From positions 771-44,492 of the IMG/VR virus record IMGVR_UViG_3300005290_000008: a stretch of 43,722 bases of DNA. One strand, written 5' to 3'. Positions 21,393 through 28,057 of this stretch are shown here, piece by piece. The notes under the pieces are model-generated. The model was not told the DNA's origin, ran no database searches, and worked only from the letters and a program-made list of their open reading frames with translations. Every line of letters begins with the position of its first letter. Position 1 is the stretch's first letter. The stretch comes from a virus. Position numbers and translations under genes: made by a program.

Positions 21393-21583
21393 CAACCATA
21401 ATCGCAATCTACCTGGCAGTCGGGTTCTTCTCGTACTGGCCGGCACTTTACAACTGGGATGCGTACGAACCTTGCGCCGAGGTTCGCTGGTATCACTTTA
21501 TCGCTGCATGGGCTCTCTGGTGCGTTTGCTGGCCTATTCGTTATGCGCAAGATGCTTGGTATTGGTGGAGGGCTAAAAAGTGA
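21389..21583 (+). CDS. Small two-span membrane protein, 64 aa
   Basis: Two hydrophobic stretches (residues 3-22, TIIAIYLAVGFFSYWPALYN, and about 35-52, YHFIAAWALWCVCWPIRY) flank an acidic loop. The C-terminus is basic (WWRAKK), favouring a cytoplasmic tail. Coupled by ATGA before and GTGA after. Unknown function. Confidence 0.65.
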   Translation: MTTIIAIYLAVGFFSYWPALYNWDAYEPCAEVRWYHFIAAWALWCVCWPIRYAQDAWYWWRAKK

Positions 21584-21753
21584 TTTACGAATGCATAGGC
21601 AAAGGTGGCAGATATGTTGTAATCGGTAAGACGATTGGCGCAGGTTACAGTAGAGGCGAATCGGTTATTGTGTACAAGGACGAGGCGACGGGTCAGCTAT
21701 TCCACAGGACCGAGATCGACTTTAATACCAGAATGCAGGAAATCAAGGAGTAA
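21580..21753 (+). CDS. Conserved small phage protein, 57 aa, GTG start
   Basis: GTG at 21580 overlaps the upstream TGA as GTGA. The sequence YECIGKGGRYVVIGKTIGAG, then VIVYKDEATGQLFHRTEIDF, is a well-spread short phage family (KYECIGKGG-YE...GxGxxRG-xxIVYRD). It is likely a small beta barrel. No biochemical role is established. SD is poor, so translation probably depends on coupling. Confidence 0.78.
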   Translation: MIYECIGKGGRYVVIGKTIGAGYSRGESVIVYKDEATGQLFHRTEIDFNTRMQEIKE

Positions 21754-21758
21754 TCTCC

Positions 21759-21974
21759 ATGACCACAATCAACGACCTAGACCAAATCAACACAATGGCG
21801 ATGATGACCATGTGCGAGCTTGGGTATGCGCGGTATGAGCGGTTTCTTTCTACGTTGCCGCTGGATGATGAGGCGGGGGATAAGCTGCGTACGTTCATCA
21901 ATGACTGGGTTGAGAAGGAGCATGAGCTAGAATTGCGAATTAGAGTGTCACCTAAATACAAAACTGTGCAATAA
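21759..21974 (+). CDS. Hypothetical protein, 71 aa; last gene of the accessory run
   Basis: AAGGAG lies near 21745, close to its ATG at 21759. A helical protein (TMCELGYARYERFLSTLPLD, DKLRTFINDWVEKEHELELR). It precedes the strong terminator at 22018. No family recognised. Confidence 0.62.
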   Translation: MTTINDLDQINTMAMMTMCELGYARYERFLSTLPLDDEAGDKLRTFINDWVEKEHELELRIRVSPKYKTVQ

Positions 21975-22017
21975 TAACGGCAAGCGATACCTCCCCTCCG
22001 TCGCCCGCTGCACCTTC

Positions 22018-22051
22018 AGCCCATCGTGAACCGTCCGATGGGCTTTTTTTT
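22018..22051 (+). terminator. Strong intrinsic terminator
   Basis: Arms AGCCCATCG and CGATGGGCT around TGAACCGTC, followed by seven T's. It ends the whole accessory operon and insulates the non-coding region that follows. Confidence 0.92.
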
Positions 22052-22109
22052 GCCTATTAAATGGCAGTTTTTACGCAAAACAGGCAGAATATGTGCAGTT
22101 TTATGCCTG

Positions 22110-22118
22110 TGTTATCAT
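22110..22118 (+). promoter_or_regulatory. Extended -10 box before the candidate ncRNA
   Basis: TGTTATCAT fits the TGnTAnnAT pattern of the phage's other promoters. Upstream, CAGGCA (22081-22086) and TGCCTG (22104-22109) form a dyad that could be an operator. Confidence 0.4.
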
Positions 22119-22521
22119 TCCTGCATCCGGCGACAATGCCAGCGCAGGACCTGAAATCCTGTTAGCTTCCGGATAACACCTGTCGCAGTACTCAGGAAAC
22201 CCCGTCGAGATAGCATGCGGTAGTGCTCGGCGTAAGGTGAGACGCAGGTGATCGCAGCAAATTGGACTAGACGTAGAGCTGCACCAACCTGCAATAAGGT
22301 CGATGACCATAGAGTCGGTAATGGGTAAAGTCAATTAATGCCGTTTAGGCAAGGATAAGAAGACTGGTGACGACCGGTTAAAGTCGTCCAGCTTTCGGTA
22401 TGCAACCTGTTCACTCAGAGCCAGCCGATTGATGGGCGCGTAAATGGATTGGGAGTTCCCGGTCGCAGCAACACACGCCCCAAGCCTATGACTTCGGTTA
22501 TGCTCAAATCGGGGCGTTTTT
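22119..22521 (+). ncRNA. Candidate large structured non-coding RNA, about 400 nt
   Basis: No convincing reading frame occupies this stretch. It lies between a strong terminator and its own terminator and is full of complementary segments. Helices: TCCTGC 22119/GCAGGA 22144; a pseudoknot-forming GCGACA 22130/TGTCGC 22181; CGTCGAG 22203/CTCGGCG 22226; GCAGGT 22244/ACCTGC 22287 enclosing GCAGC 22254/GCTGC 22278; CTGG+ACGAC 22364/GTCGTCCAG 22383. The terminator is ACGCCCC 22475/GGGGCGT 22511 with a TTCG-capped inner hairpin. I cannot match it to RNase P, tmRNA, group I introns or tRNA. It may be a phage ornate RNA (GOLLD/ROOL-like in concept) or a new class. Confidence 0.55.
22475..22521 (+). terminator. 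Terminator of the candidate ncRNA
   Basis: ACGCCCC and GGGGCGT pair around an inner stem capped by C(TTCG)G, followed by TTTTTAT. A competing partner GGGCGCGT lies at 22434-22441. Confidence 0.85.
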
Positions 22522-22601
22522 ATGTGCGCGAAAATAGTTGTTGACGGCGAATCCTGGCCGGCGTAGATTTTGCTCATCAAAACGCGCCCTGGTGAGTCAA
22601 A

Positions 22602-22775
22602 GTGAGCAATTTTACTGCTGAAGAAGTTTACGAGATGGCATTTTACAAATTCCTTGAGGTTTCTGTTGATGGTTACGCAACTCTTCGAGATTGCCTTTGG
22701 TGTATGCCTTGCGTTGTAAAAGATAACTATGAGCTCCGAGTTGCATGGCTTCGAGGATGGAAAGACGCCAGATGA
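22602..22775 (+). CDS. RMF-like small protein, 57 aa, GTG start
   Basis: GTG at 22602 has GGTGA 6 nt upstream. The C-terminal part (YATLRDCLWCMPCVVKDNYE then LRVAWLRGWKDAR) has the C-x(n)-LR-x-AWLRGW pattern of small phage proteins related to ribosome modulation factor; compare 752-940. It is followed at once by a terminator, making a one-gene unit between the ncRNA and the holin. Function unknown. Confidence 0.65.
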   Translation: MSNFTAEEVYEMAFYKFLEVSVDGYATLRDCLWCMPCVVKDNYELRVAWLRGWKDAR

Positions 22776-22780
22776 CCATA

Positions 22781-22806
22781 AGCCCTCTTAACCGAGGGCT
22801 TTTTAT
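22781..22806 (+). terminator. Intrinsic terminator
   Basis: AGCCCTC and GAGGGCT around TTAACC, followed by TTTTATT, just after the stop of gene 22602. Confidence 0.88.
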
Positions 22807-22814
22807 TGCCAGTA

Positions 22815-22851
22815 GTTCGGTAATTCCGAACAACTGAAAAAGTGATATCAC
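22815..22851. promoter_or_regulatory. Dyads upstream of the holin-terminase genes
   Basis: GTTCGG-TAATT-CCGAAC (22815-22831) and the perfect palindrome GTGATATCAC (22842-22851) lie in the gap before the holin. They look like protein-binding sites controlling entry into late transcription. Confidence 0.4.
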
Positions 22852-22857
22852 AAAGCC

Positions 22858-22950
22858 ATGGAACCACAACTGATACAATTGGTTCAAATGGATTACATTC
22901 CACTAATCAGACCCATCAACGATGAAGAAGCCAATGAGCGATCCCACTAG
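22858..22950 (+). CDS. Possible 30-residue leader peptide before the holin
   Basis: An ATG at 22858 opens 30 codons (MEPQLIQLVQMDYIPLIRPI then NDEEANERSH), overlapping the holin start. No clear SD. It could couple holin translation or be chance. The sequence is coherent and acidic at its end, but unsupported by homology known to me. Confidence 0.25.
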   Translation: MEPQLIQLVQMDYIPLIRPINDEEANERSH

Positions 22951-23248
22951 CGACCCAAGCGTAATAGCTCAATTCTGGGATAGCTTGCCAGAACCATTGA
23001 AAGCCGCTGTTATGAACGTCGCGCTTAGTACTGTGATGGCGTTTCGGAATAAGGAGCGCACATTCTGGACTGCGTTTCTTGAGGTTACGGGTGGTGGGTT
23101 GATTACGTTCATGGCTGGATCAGCAGTTGAGGCGTTTGGTCTGTCTAACGGCTGGTGTTTTGCGATTGGTGGCGCGATTGCAGTATTCGGAATCGATCAG
23201 GTTAAAGCCTTCGCCTCCAAGTTCGCGGAAAAGAAAGTAAGCGAATAG
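22934..23248 (+). CDS. Holin, lambda-like family, about 104 aa
   Basis: After a polar N-terminus, hydrophobic segments occur at about residues 24-40, 56-73 (GGGLITFMAGSAVEAFGL) and 76-92 (GWCFAIGGAIAVFGIDQV), with a charged cytoplasmic tail (KFAEKKVSE). This is the pattern of lambda-type holins of Pseudomonas phages, which often precede the terminase genes. It would form inner-membrane holes that release the endolysin encoded at 3216. ATG 22922 is an alternative start. SDs are weak for both. Confidence 0.72.
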   Translation: MSDPTSDPSVIAQFWDSLPEPLKAAVMNVALSTVMAFRNKERTFWTAFLEVTGGGLITFMAGSAVEAFGLSNGWCFAIGGAIAVFGIDQVKAFASKFAEKKVSE

Positions 23249-23257
23249 GCTACAATG

Positions 23258-23280
23258 GCTTCCTAAATGGAGGCTTTTTA
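23258..23280 (+). promoter_or_regulatory. Hairpin overlapping the terS ribosome site
   Basis: GCTTCC (23258-23263) pairs with GGAGGC (23269-23274), then TTTTTA. The 3' arm is the terS Shine-Dalgarno, 7 nt before the ATG. It can act as a terminator or hide the ribosome site. A TACAAT box lies directly upstream (23251-23256). Confidence 0.55.
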
Positions 23281-23757
23281 ATGGCTAATAGACCAATCGT
23301 TCACACAGGGGATAAGACCTCTACTGTCGGGCGCTCAAGAATGTTTGAGACTCCTGATGATTTGCGTGAGGCTTGCCTTGAATATCTGGCTTGGTCGCAC
23401 GCTAACCCTCTGCAGGAAGAGAAGCACTTCTGCTCGGCGGGGCAAATAATGACTGCTTACATGAGCAAGCCCCGCGCCGTAACCATAGTCGGCCTATGCC
23501 TACACCTTGGCATTCATCGTCATACCTGGCAGAACTACCGCATCAGCGAAGAGTTCGATCTTGTCTGCGATGAGATCGAAGACCGCATGAAGCAGTACAA
23601 GTTCGAGAATGCCGTTGCTGGGCTCATGAACCCTACGCTGATTGCTCGGGATATTGGGCTTGTTGAGAAGTCGAGCGTTGACCTGACTAGCGGCGATGGC
23701 ACCATGAGCCCGCAGCAGCTTACCTTCAACATCATTAAGCCTAAAGATGCAGTTTGA
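23281..23757 (+). CDS. terS: Terminase small subunit, P22 gp3/GP3-package type, 158 aa
   Basis: FETPDDLREACLEYLAWSHA, VGLCLHLGIHRHTWQNYRIS and YKFENAVAGLMNPTLIARDI match the DNA-packaging small-subunit family. The C-terminus (LTFNIIKP) is the usual portal/TerL-interaction tail. It recognises the pac site, often within its own gene, and delivers DNA to TerL. It overlaps terL by 11 bp. Confidence 0.9.
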   Translation: MANRPIVHTGDKTSTVGRSRMFETPDDLREACLEYLAWSHANPLQEEKHFCSAGQIMTAYMSKPRAVTIVGLCLHLGIHRHTWQNYRISEEFDLVCDEIEDRMKQYKFENAVAGLMNPTLIARDIGLVEKSSVDLTSGDGTMSPQQLTFNIIKPKDAV

Positions 23758-25153
23758 TATCTCATCTGCCTATCTGCCGTTCGTTGACCTTGAGAATGTA
23801 GCTACAAGGCGCGAGCTGCTGCGTGATGCGCGGTATCACATCATGGAAGGTGGCCGAGGGGGCGGAAAGAGTCACTTTATCGCTGAGCTTCTAGTCGTTG
23901 AGGGCTATCTACAGCCTCAGCGCATCCTCTGTACGCGCCAGATCCAGAAGTCAATCAAGGCATCAGTTCTCCAACTCTTGGCTGACAAGATCGACAAGCT
24001 CGGGCTGTCTTGGTTCTACGACGTACAGCGTACGCAGATCGTCGGCAAGAATGGCACCGTCTTTCTGTTCGAGGGCTTGCAATCCAACATCGATAGCATC
24101 AAGTCGATGGAAGGCATCACCCGAGTATGGATTGAAGAGGCACACGGGGTTGTTGACGACTCCTGGCAAGTCCTGATCCCGTCCATCCGTGGAGCTGGCT
24201 CGAAGTTCATCATCTCCATGAACCCTGGAAACATCATGGACGCTAGCTATGTTCGCTTTGTGGCTAATCCGCCATCGAGCAGCATTCATCGCAAGATCAA
24301 CTACGACTCCAACCCGTTCTTCCCTGAAGTGCTTGAGACTGAGCGTCTAGAGTGTCTAAGCCGTTTTCCTGATGCTTATCCGCACATCTGGCTAGGTGAG
24401 CCAACAGCAGACAGCGAGCACGCCATTATCAAACCGTCATGGATTCAGGCGGCAGTAGACGCGCACATTGTGCTTGGCTTCAAGCCAGAAGGCATCAAGG
24501 TTGTAGGCATGGACGTTGCCGACGAGGGTGCCGACAGCAACGCAATGACCGCTCGTCACGGATCGGTAGTGTTCGACCTTGAAGAGTGGCGCAAAGGTGA
24601 CGTGATATTCAGCGCTAACAAGGCGTTCGCATATGCAGACCTAAACGGATTCGATCAGCTCACTTATGACTCTATTGGTGTAGGCGCTGGCGTGAAGGCT
24701 GAGACGAATCGATTGATGGATCAACGCCAATCATCCAGGCAGATGCAGGTTTCCGGCTTCAACGCTGGAGGCGCAGTAATGCAACCAGAAACCGAGTACA
24801 TGGTCGGCAAGAAGAATAAGGACATGTTCTCGAACATCAAGGCGCAAGCCTGGTGGCAGATGCGCGACCGCTTCAGCAAGACCTACAAGGCCGTCAGAGA
24901 AGGCGTGGGCTATCCGCCTGACGAGCTTATCAGTCTTTCGTCAACGCTTCCACATCTTGAGCAGCTTAAGGCCGAGCTATCACGGCCGATGGTTGACTAC
25001 GACAACAACGGACGCGCAAAGGTCGAGAGCAAGAAGGACATGGCTAAGCGCGGCATTCCATCGCCTAACCTGGCCGACTCGCTGATCATGGCGTTTGCAC
25101 CTACTGAGCAATCTGCTGGCGGCATCCTGCTCCCTCGCAGACTTCGCCGGTAA
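23747..25153 (+). CDS. terL: Terminase large subunit, 468 aa
   Basis: Walker A is MEGGRGGGKSHFIAELL near residue 32 and Walker B is RVWIEEAHGV near residue 125. The motif III-like FIISMNPGN follows, and the C-terminal nuclease domain has KVVGMDVADEGADSNAM and ...NLADSLIMAFAP. It is the ATP-driven packaging motor and headful nuclease. Length and motif order suit the P22/Sf6-like class. The stop abuts a copy of the dispersed palindrome. Confidence 0.95.
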   Translation: MQFDISSAYLPFVDLENVATRRELLRDARYHIMEGGRGGGKSHFIAELLVVEGYLQPQRILCTRQIQKSIKASVLQLLADKIDKLGLSWFYDVQRTQIVGKNGTVFLFEGLQSNIDSIKSMEGITRVWIEEAHGVVDDSWQVLIPSIRGAGSKFIISMNPGNIMDASYVRFVANPPSSSIHRKINYDSNPFFPEVLETERLECLSRFPDAYPHIWLGEPTADSEHAIIKPSWIQAAVDAHIVLGFKPEGIKVVGMDVADEGADSNAMTARHGSVVFDLEEWRKGDVIFSANKAFAYADLNGFDQLTYDSIGVGAGVKAETNRLMDQRQSSRQMQVSGFNAGGAVMQPETEYMVGKKNKDMFSNIKAQAWWQMRDRFSKTYKAVREGVGYPPDELISLSSTLPHLEQLKAELSRPMVDYDNNGRAKVESKKDMAKRGIPSPNLADSLIMAFAPTEQSAGGILLPRRLRR

Positions 25154-25207
25154 CTGTTCTCCGGAAAACAGTTGACGACGAGCCGAATACGCTGCTACAT
25201 TCGGCTC
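25152..25207 (+). promoter_or_regulatory. Promoter with palindromic operator and hairpin after terL
   Basis: AACTGTT and AACAGTT flank a TCCGGA core (25152-25173), a 22-bp near-perfect palindrome and the longest copy of the dispersed motif. TTGACG (25172-25177), 18 nt and TACATT (25196-25201) form a sigma70-like promoter that the palindrome overlaps at -35. A 9-bp hairpin GAGCCGAAT/ATTCGGCTC (25180-25207) covers the -10. Confidence 0.6.
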
Positions 25208-25231
25208 ACAACTGAAACGGAGGCGGTAAAG

Positions 25232-25531
25232 ATGGCGACGGTTAAAGAGCGAGAAGTGGTTAGCGAGATCATGAATCTTGCGTGTGACGTAAACGCGGAA
25301 GGCAAGGTGTCGGTGAGCGCTGAGGTGAATTCAGGCGGGATCACAATTCGGATTTCTCCGGTAGAAGTGAGTGATACTGATGACTGGCAGTGGATTTACT
25401 ACCCGAGGACGCAGGCTTACTTCGAGAATGAATCATTCGACGCTGACTACTTCGACAAGCCAGCAGCTGAGTTCATCGCAGAACTGAAGAAACACCACCC
25501 ACAATTCGACGCGGACGGGGTTAAGTTATGA
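25232..25531 (+). CDS. Hypothetical protein, 99 aa
   Basis: ATG 25232 has GGAGG 9 nt upstream; an in-frame start at 25172 would lie in the promoter. The first half is beta-rich (DVNAEGKVSVSAEVNSGGIT), the second acidic and aromatic (DDWQWIYYPRTQAYFENESF). It is an accessory gene between terminase and portal. No family recognised. ATGA couples it to the next gene. Confidence 0.68.
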   Translation: MATVKEREVVSEIMNLACDVNAEGKVSVSAEVNSGGITIRISPVEVSDTDDWQWIYYPRTQAYFENESFDADYFDKPAAEFIAELKKHHPQFDADGVKL

Positions 25532-25992
25532 TCAGCTTGGATAACACGAGTGACAAGGTTAGCAAAGTCAGCCATGCTATTGGCTTCAAGACGCTAACCT
25601 ATCCAAAAGGATTCACCTTGAAAATGAAAGAGTGGAATTCTCTTGATGCCGAGCTAGTTCCGCATGATGAGCGCCAGCAACCTAAGCAATGGTCAGGCCC
25701 TCAAGATGGGTTGCCGCCAGTTAATACTGAGTGTGAAGTAGAAACGGATTATGGCGTATGGGAGCATGGCATTATTCTTTGTCATGGTTACGACGACTTC
25801 AAACCTCATGCCGTCGCTCAGTGCGCTAGCGGTTTATGGATGGAAGAAGTAAATGGATTCCGCGCAATCCGCACACCAGAACAACTAGCCGCCGAACTCC
25901 GCGAAACCGCAATCCGCGAGTTCATGGATGTCGTCGGGACAGATTGCCGAGTAACTGCCGGTAAAGCGGTTGATGCTGGGTTTAAGCGGTAA
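25528..25992 (+). CDS. Conserved phage accessory protein, 154 aa
   Basis: The middle block (GPQDGLPPVNTECEVETDYG...HGIILCHGYDD) and the ending FRAIRTPEQLAAELRETAIR define a modular phage family with a 'GLPPVGtxCEv' barrel and a short helical tail. Function unknown. Last plus-strand gene before the inverted portal module; its stop is followed by the 88-bp inverted repeat. Confidence 0.72.
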   Translation: MISLDNTSDKVSKVSHAIGFKTLTYPKGFTLKMKEWNSLDAELVPHDERQQPKQWSGPQDGLPPVNTECEVETDYGVWEHGIILCHGYDDFKPHAVAQCASGLWMEEVNGFRAIRTPEQLAAELRETAIREFMDVVGTDCRVTAGKAVDAGFKR

Positions 25993-26006
25993 CAATCAGC
26001 CAAGGA

Positions 26007-26094
26007 CTTGACAAACACAAAAACACCATCTCCCAAATGTCCACGATCCATAAACCGTGGACATTTGCGTTTTGGTGTTTTCTCATTTGTCAAG
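26007..26094. repeat. 88-bp imperfect inverted repeat (39-bp arms)
   Basis: Arms 26007-26045 and 26056-26094 match at 31 of 39 positions without gaps, around a 10-nt loop. Outer ends CTTGACAAA/TTTGTCAAG and inner stem AAATGTCCACG are perfect. It lies between convergent genes and includes the stop codon of the minus gene. Most simply it is a strong bidirectional terminator, but it is longer than any other here. Confidence 0.8.
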
Positions 26095-26988
26095 TTTGCG
26101 CTTTGCTCGCTCGATGATTCCGGGGGAGAGTGGGTTTCCTTTGTCGTCGACAAGTACGCTAACCGTGGAACATTTGCAGTTGATACTTTGCCCAGACTCT
26201 GCCCACCATGCGCGCTGATCTGCTACAGAGTGCAAGGTTCCATGACGAGCACGGTGATTCGGCCTAGTGGTCGGTGACAGTGCGCTTAGGTGTAGCTCAA
26301 GAGTCTTGATGCCTAGATCAACCCGCGCAGTCTCAGCCTCGTCCATGCGTGCTTGACGGAAGGCGTTACCAACTTCGGTACGTGCAATCCGTTCGCCTCT
26401 GCGCTGATTGATTCCAGTACTTGCCGCAATGTCTTTGGCTATGATCCTTGGATTGAGCCCTGCAATCATTCCGCGAGTAAGCGCGCCCGCTAGATCCGTC
26501 TTCGCTTGTGCCGTAAAACCTTTCATGAGCTCAAACTCTCGCGCACGCAGGAGTCCGATACGCTTACGGTATGGCTCGCTGAATAGGATGGCATCAAGTG
26601 ATGGCTTTGTTAGCGCGTATAGTTCGCTCTGCACTGTTAGGTTCGCAGCCTGTACTGCCGTACCCTGGATGTATGCAGGCTCTACATAAGCGCGCATGCT
26701 CCACAATTCTTGCTCGCCACCTTCCAGCAGGATCAGTTCTGCGATTCGCTCAATCTCGCTGTTGATGCCCAGCAAAATCGCCTGATCAAGCTCAAATTGG
26801 TAGCTTGTGGCATTCGTCTGCATGGCGTTAAGGGTGATGACCGTGTAGTTCTGATCGCGCAGAATCCTCAAGACCTCTTTGCCAACAGCAGCTACGCGCC
26901 TATCAAAGTCGCGGATGAATTTCCTCTCTCTAGAATCCATCCCGGTCGGGTCATCAAGTGTTCTAGGGAGAATCGGTTGCCCTGGCAT
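26083..26988 (-). CDS. Minor head protein, SPP1 gp7 / Mu F-like, 301 aa
   Basis: The C-terminal half carries the Mu F signature: RIARTEVGNAFRQARMDEAE, LHLSALSPTTRPNHRARHGT, then WWAESGQSINCKCS. It should bind the portal and help initiate head assembly or protect the first DNA. I use ATG 26988 (AGGTGA 6 nt upstream); the frame extends upstream to 27177 only by chance. It lies on the minus strand, opposite to most structural genes, downstream of the portal in transcription order. Confidence 0.85.
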   Translation of the reverse strand: MPGQPILPRTLDDPTGMDSRERKFIRDFDRRVAAVGKEVLRILRDQNYTVITLNAMQTNATSYQFELDQAILLGINSEIERIAELILLEGGEQELWSMRAYVEPAYIQGTAVQAANLTVQSELYALTKPSLDAILFSEPYRKRIGLLRAREFELMKGFTAQAKTDLAGALTRGMIAGLNPRIIAKDIAASTGINQRRGERIARTEVGNAFRQARMDEAETARVDLGIKTLELHLSALSPTTRPNHRARHGTLHSVADQRAWWAESGQSINCKCSTVSVLVDDKGNPLSPGIIERAKRKLDK

Positions 26989-27013
26989 GCTATCACCTCG
27001 TAAGAATTGGTCA

Positions 27014-27034
27014 ATTTTAGCATTGTGGTAGAAT
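27014..27034. promoter_or_regulatory. Back-to-back extended -10 promoters
   Basis: On the minus strand TGCTAAAAT (27014-27022) serves the head gene. On the plus strand TGGTAGAAT (27026-27034) serves the homing gene. Only 9 bp separate the hexamers, so the two cannot easily fire together. Confidence 0.5.
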
Positions 27035-27040
27035 TGAATC

Positions 27041-27125
27041 GCGGCTATCCCGGCCAGGAGAAAAGGCTTAACGCTGAAAGCTCTGCCGCAACATTTCATC
27101 AGCGAAACCTTCAGCGAGGTTTTTA
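27041..27125 (+). ncRNA. Structured 5' leader RNA of homing gene, copy Y
   Basis: P1 GCGGC (27041)/GCCGC (27085); P2 TCC-CGGCCA-GGA (27048-27059); P3 GGCTT (27065)/AAGCT (27078), whose loop ACGCTG can pair with CAGCG at 27100 or 27112. The second CAGCG abuts GAGG, the ribosome site for GTG 27126. P1 starts six bases after the -10 box. The same fold with compensatory changes recurs at 42890-42966. Confidence 0.7.
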
Positions 27126-28028
27126 GTGATTTCAATCGGTCATCAGTGGTCTTGCGACAACGGCGCAAAACTAACATTCATCTCAGAATCAAAGCAAATC
27201 AACGGGCATCGTGTCGCGGTATTGAAATGCTCTATCTGCTCAAAAGATAAACAGCTTTGGCCTGCCGGATCCATAAGATCGAAGATACCGCACCTCAACA
27301 CAGGGAGGCGTCCGTGCGGATGCTCAATTTCTCCAAAGTGGTCTGCTAGTCAGCAGGCTCTTAGGGCATCAAGGGCTTTAGCTGAAGACGGTTATTTTTT
27401 CATCGCATGGGAAAATGAATTCAAAGGAAAAGAATCAAAGCTGATTGCTCACTGCCCAAAACACGGCAGCTTCAATGTGGCGATGGGTCATTTAATGACA
27501 AGCGGTACTCGCTGCCAGTCCTGCGGAAATTTGAGAAAGTTATTCTCCGAGCCGGAGATTATGGAGAGACTCAGCGAGTCAATTCTTGGGCGTAACTGGT
27601 CATTCTCTAGATTTGTTGGCAGCTTCAACGGGTACGCATCAAGAGCAATAATGGAGTGTTCTCAGCATGGCGAGTGGGAAGCATCTATCGACACAATTTA
27701 TCGACACAGATGCGGATGCCCGTCTTGCGCTGCTAACGGTTTTCAAAACTGTAAGCGATCAGTTGTATATGCGCTTAGAAGCGATTGCGGAGCCTACATA
27801 AAGGTGGGTATATCCGGGCAGCCAAAGAAAAGATTCCTCAAGCTTTCTCGGTCAACGCCTTTTGATTTTGTGGTTGTTCGCATCATTAGATGCGCTGGCA
27901 ACAAAGCCATTGCAATTGAATCAAGGATTCACGCGACATTTGAAACGGCAGGATTCAAGGGATGGGACGGCGCAACCGAATGGTTAAAATACGACCCATC
28001 AATAATTGACGCGCTCAACACTCACTAA
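27126..28028 (+). CDS. Homing endonuclease-like protein: zinc repeats + GIY-YIG-like domain, 300 aa
   Basis: GTG 27126 has GAGG 7 nt upstream. The N-terminal two thirds contain zinc-ribbon repeats of the C-x-x-HG...CxxC type (AHCPKHGSF...CQSCG; ECSQHGEW...CPSCA). The C-terminal 90 residues (VVYALRSDCGAYIKVGISGQ, AIAIESRIHATFETAGFKGW, DGATEWL) are a GIY-YIG-related nuclease of the T5orf172/Mug113 kind. The gene sits on the plus strand between two minus-strand head genes and carries its own promoter, leader and terminator. It is a close architectural partner of the gene at 34054. Confidence 0.75.
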   Translation: MISIGHQWSCDNGAKLTFISESKQINGHRVAVLKCSICSKDKQLWPAGSIRSKIPHLNTGRRPCGCSISPKWSASQQALRASRALAEDGYFFIAWENEFKGKESKLIAHCPKHGSFNVAMGHLMTSGTRCQSCGNLRKLFSEPEIMERLSESILGRNWSFSRFVGSFNGYASRAIMECSQHGEWEASIDTIYRHRCGCPSCAANGFQNCKRSVVYALRSDCGAYIKVGISGQPKKRFLKLSRSTPFDFVVVRIIRCAGNKAIAIESRIHATFETAGFKGWDGATEWLKYDPSIIDALNTH

Positions 28029-28031
28029 AAG

Positions 28032-28055
28032 AAAGGCCTCAATTAAGAGGCCTTT
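28032..28055. terminator. Bidirectional terminator
   Basis: AAAGGCCTC and GAGGCCTTT around AATTAA, with T's on both strands' 3' sides. It separates the convergent homing gene and portal gene. Confidence 0.9.
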
Positions 28056-28057
28056 TT

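Noticed and set aside
22119-22521. Group I intron or tmRNA/RNase P for the structured RNA
   Set aside because: I could not find the conserved P7 (R/S) elements, a tRNA-like end, or the RNase P core boxes. No flanking exons of one gene are present.
22101-22580. Two minus-strand frames in the non-coding region
   Set aside because: No ribosome sites, cysteine/proline-rich unnatural composition and no coupling. The region is better explained by RNA structure.
27091-27120. Hammerhead-like CTGATGA on the minus strand of leader Y
   Set aside because: Only one core box is present, GAAA and the cleavage triplet are not arranged correctly, and leader X lacks it.
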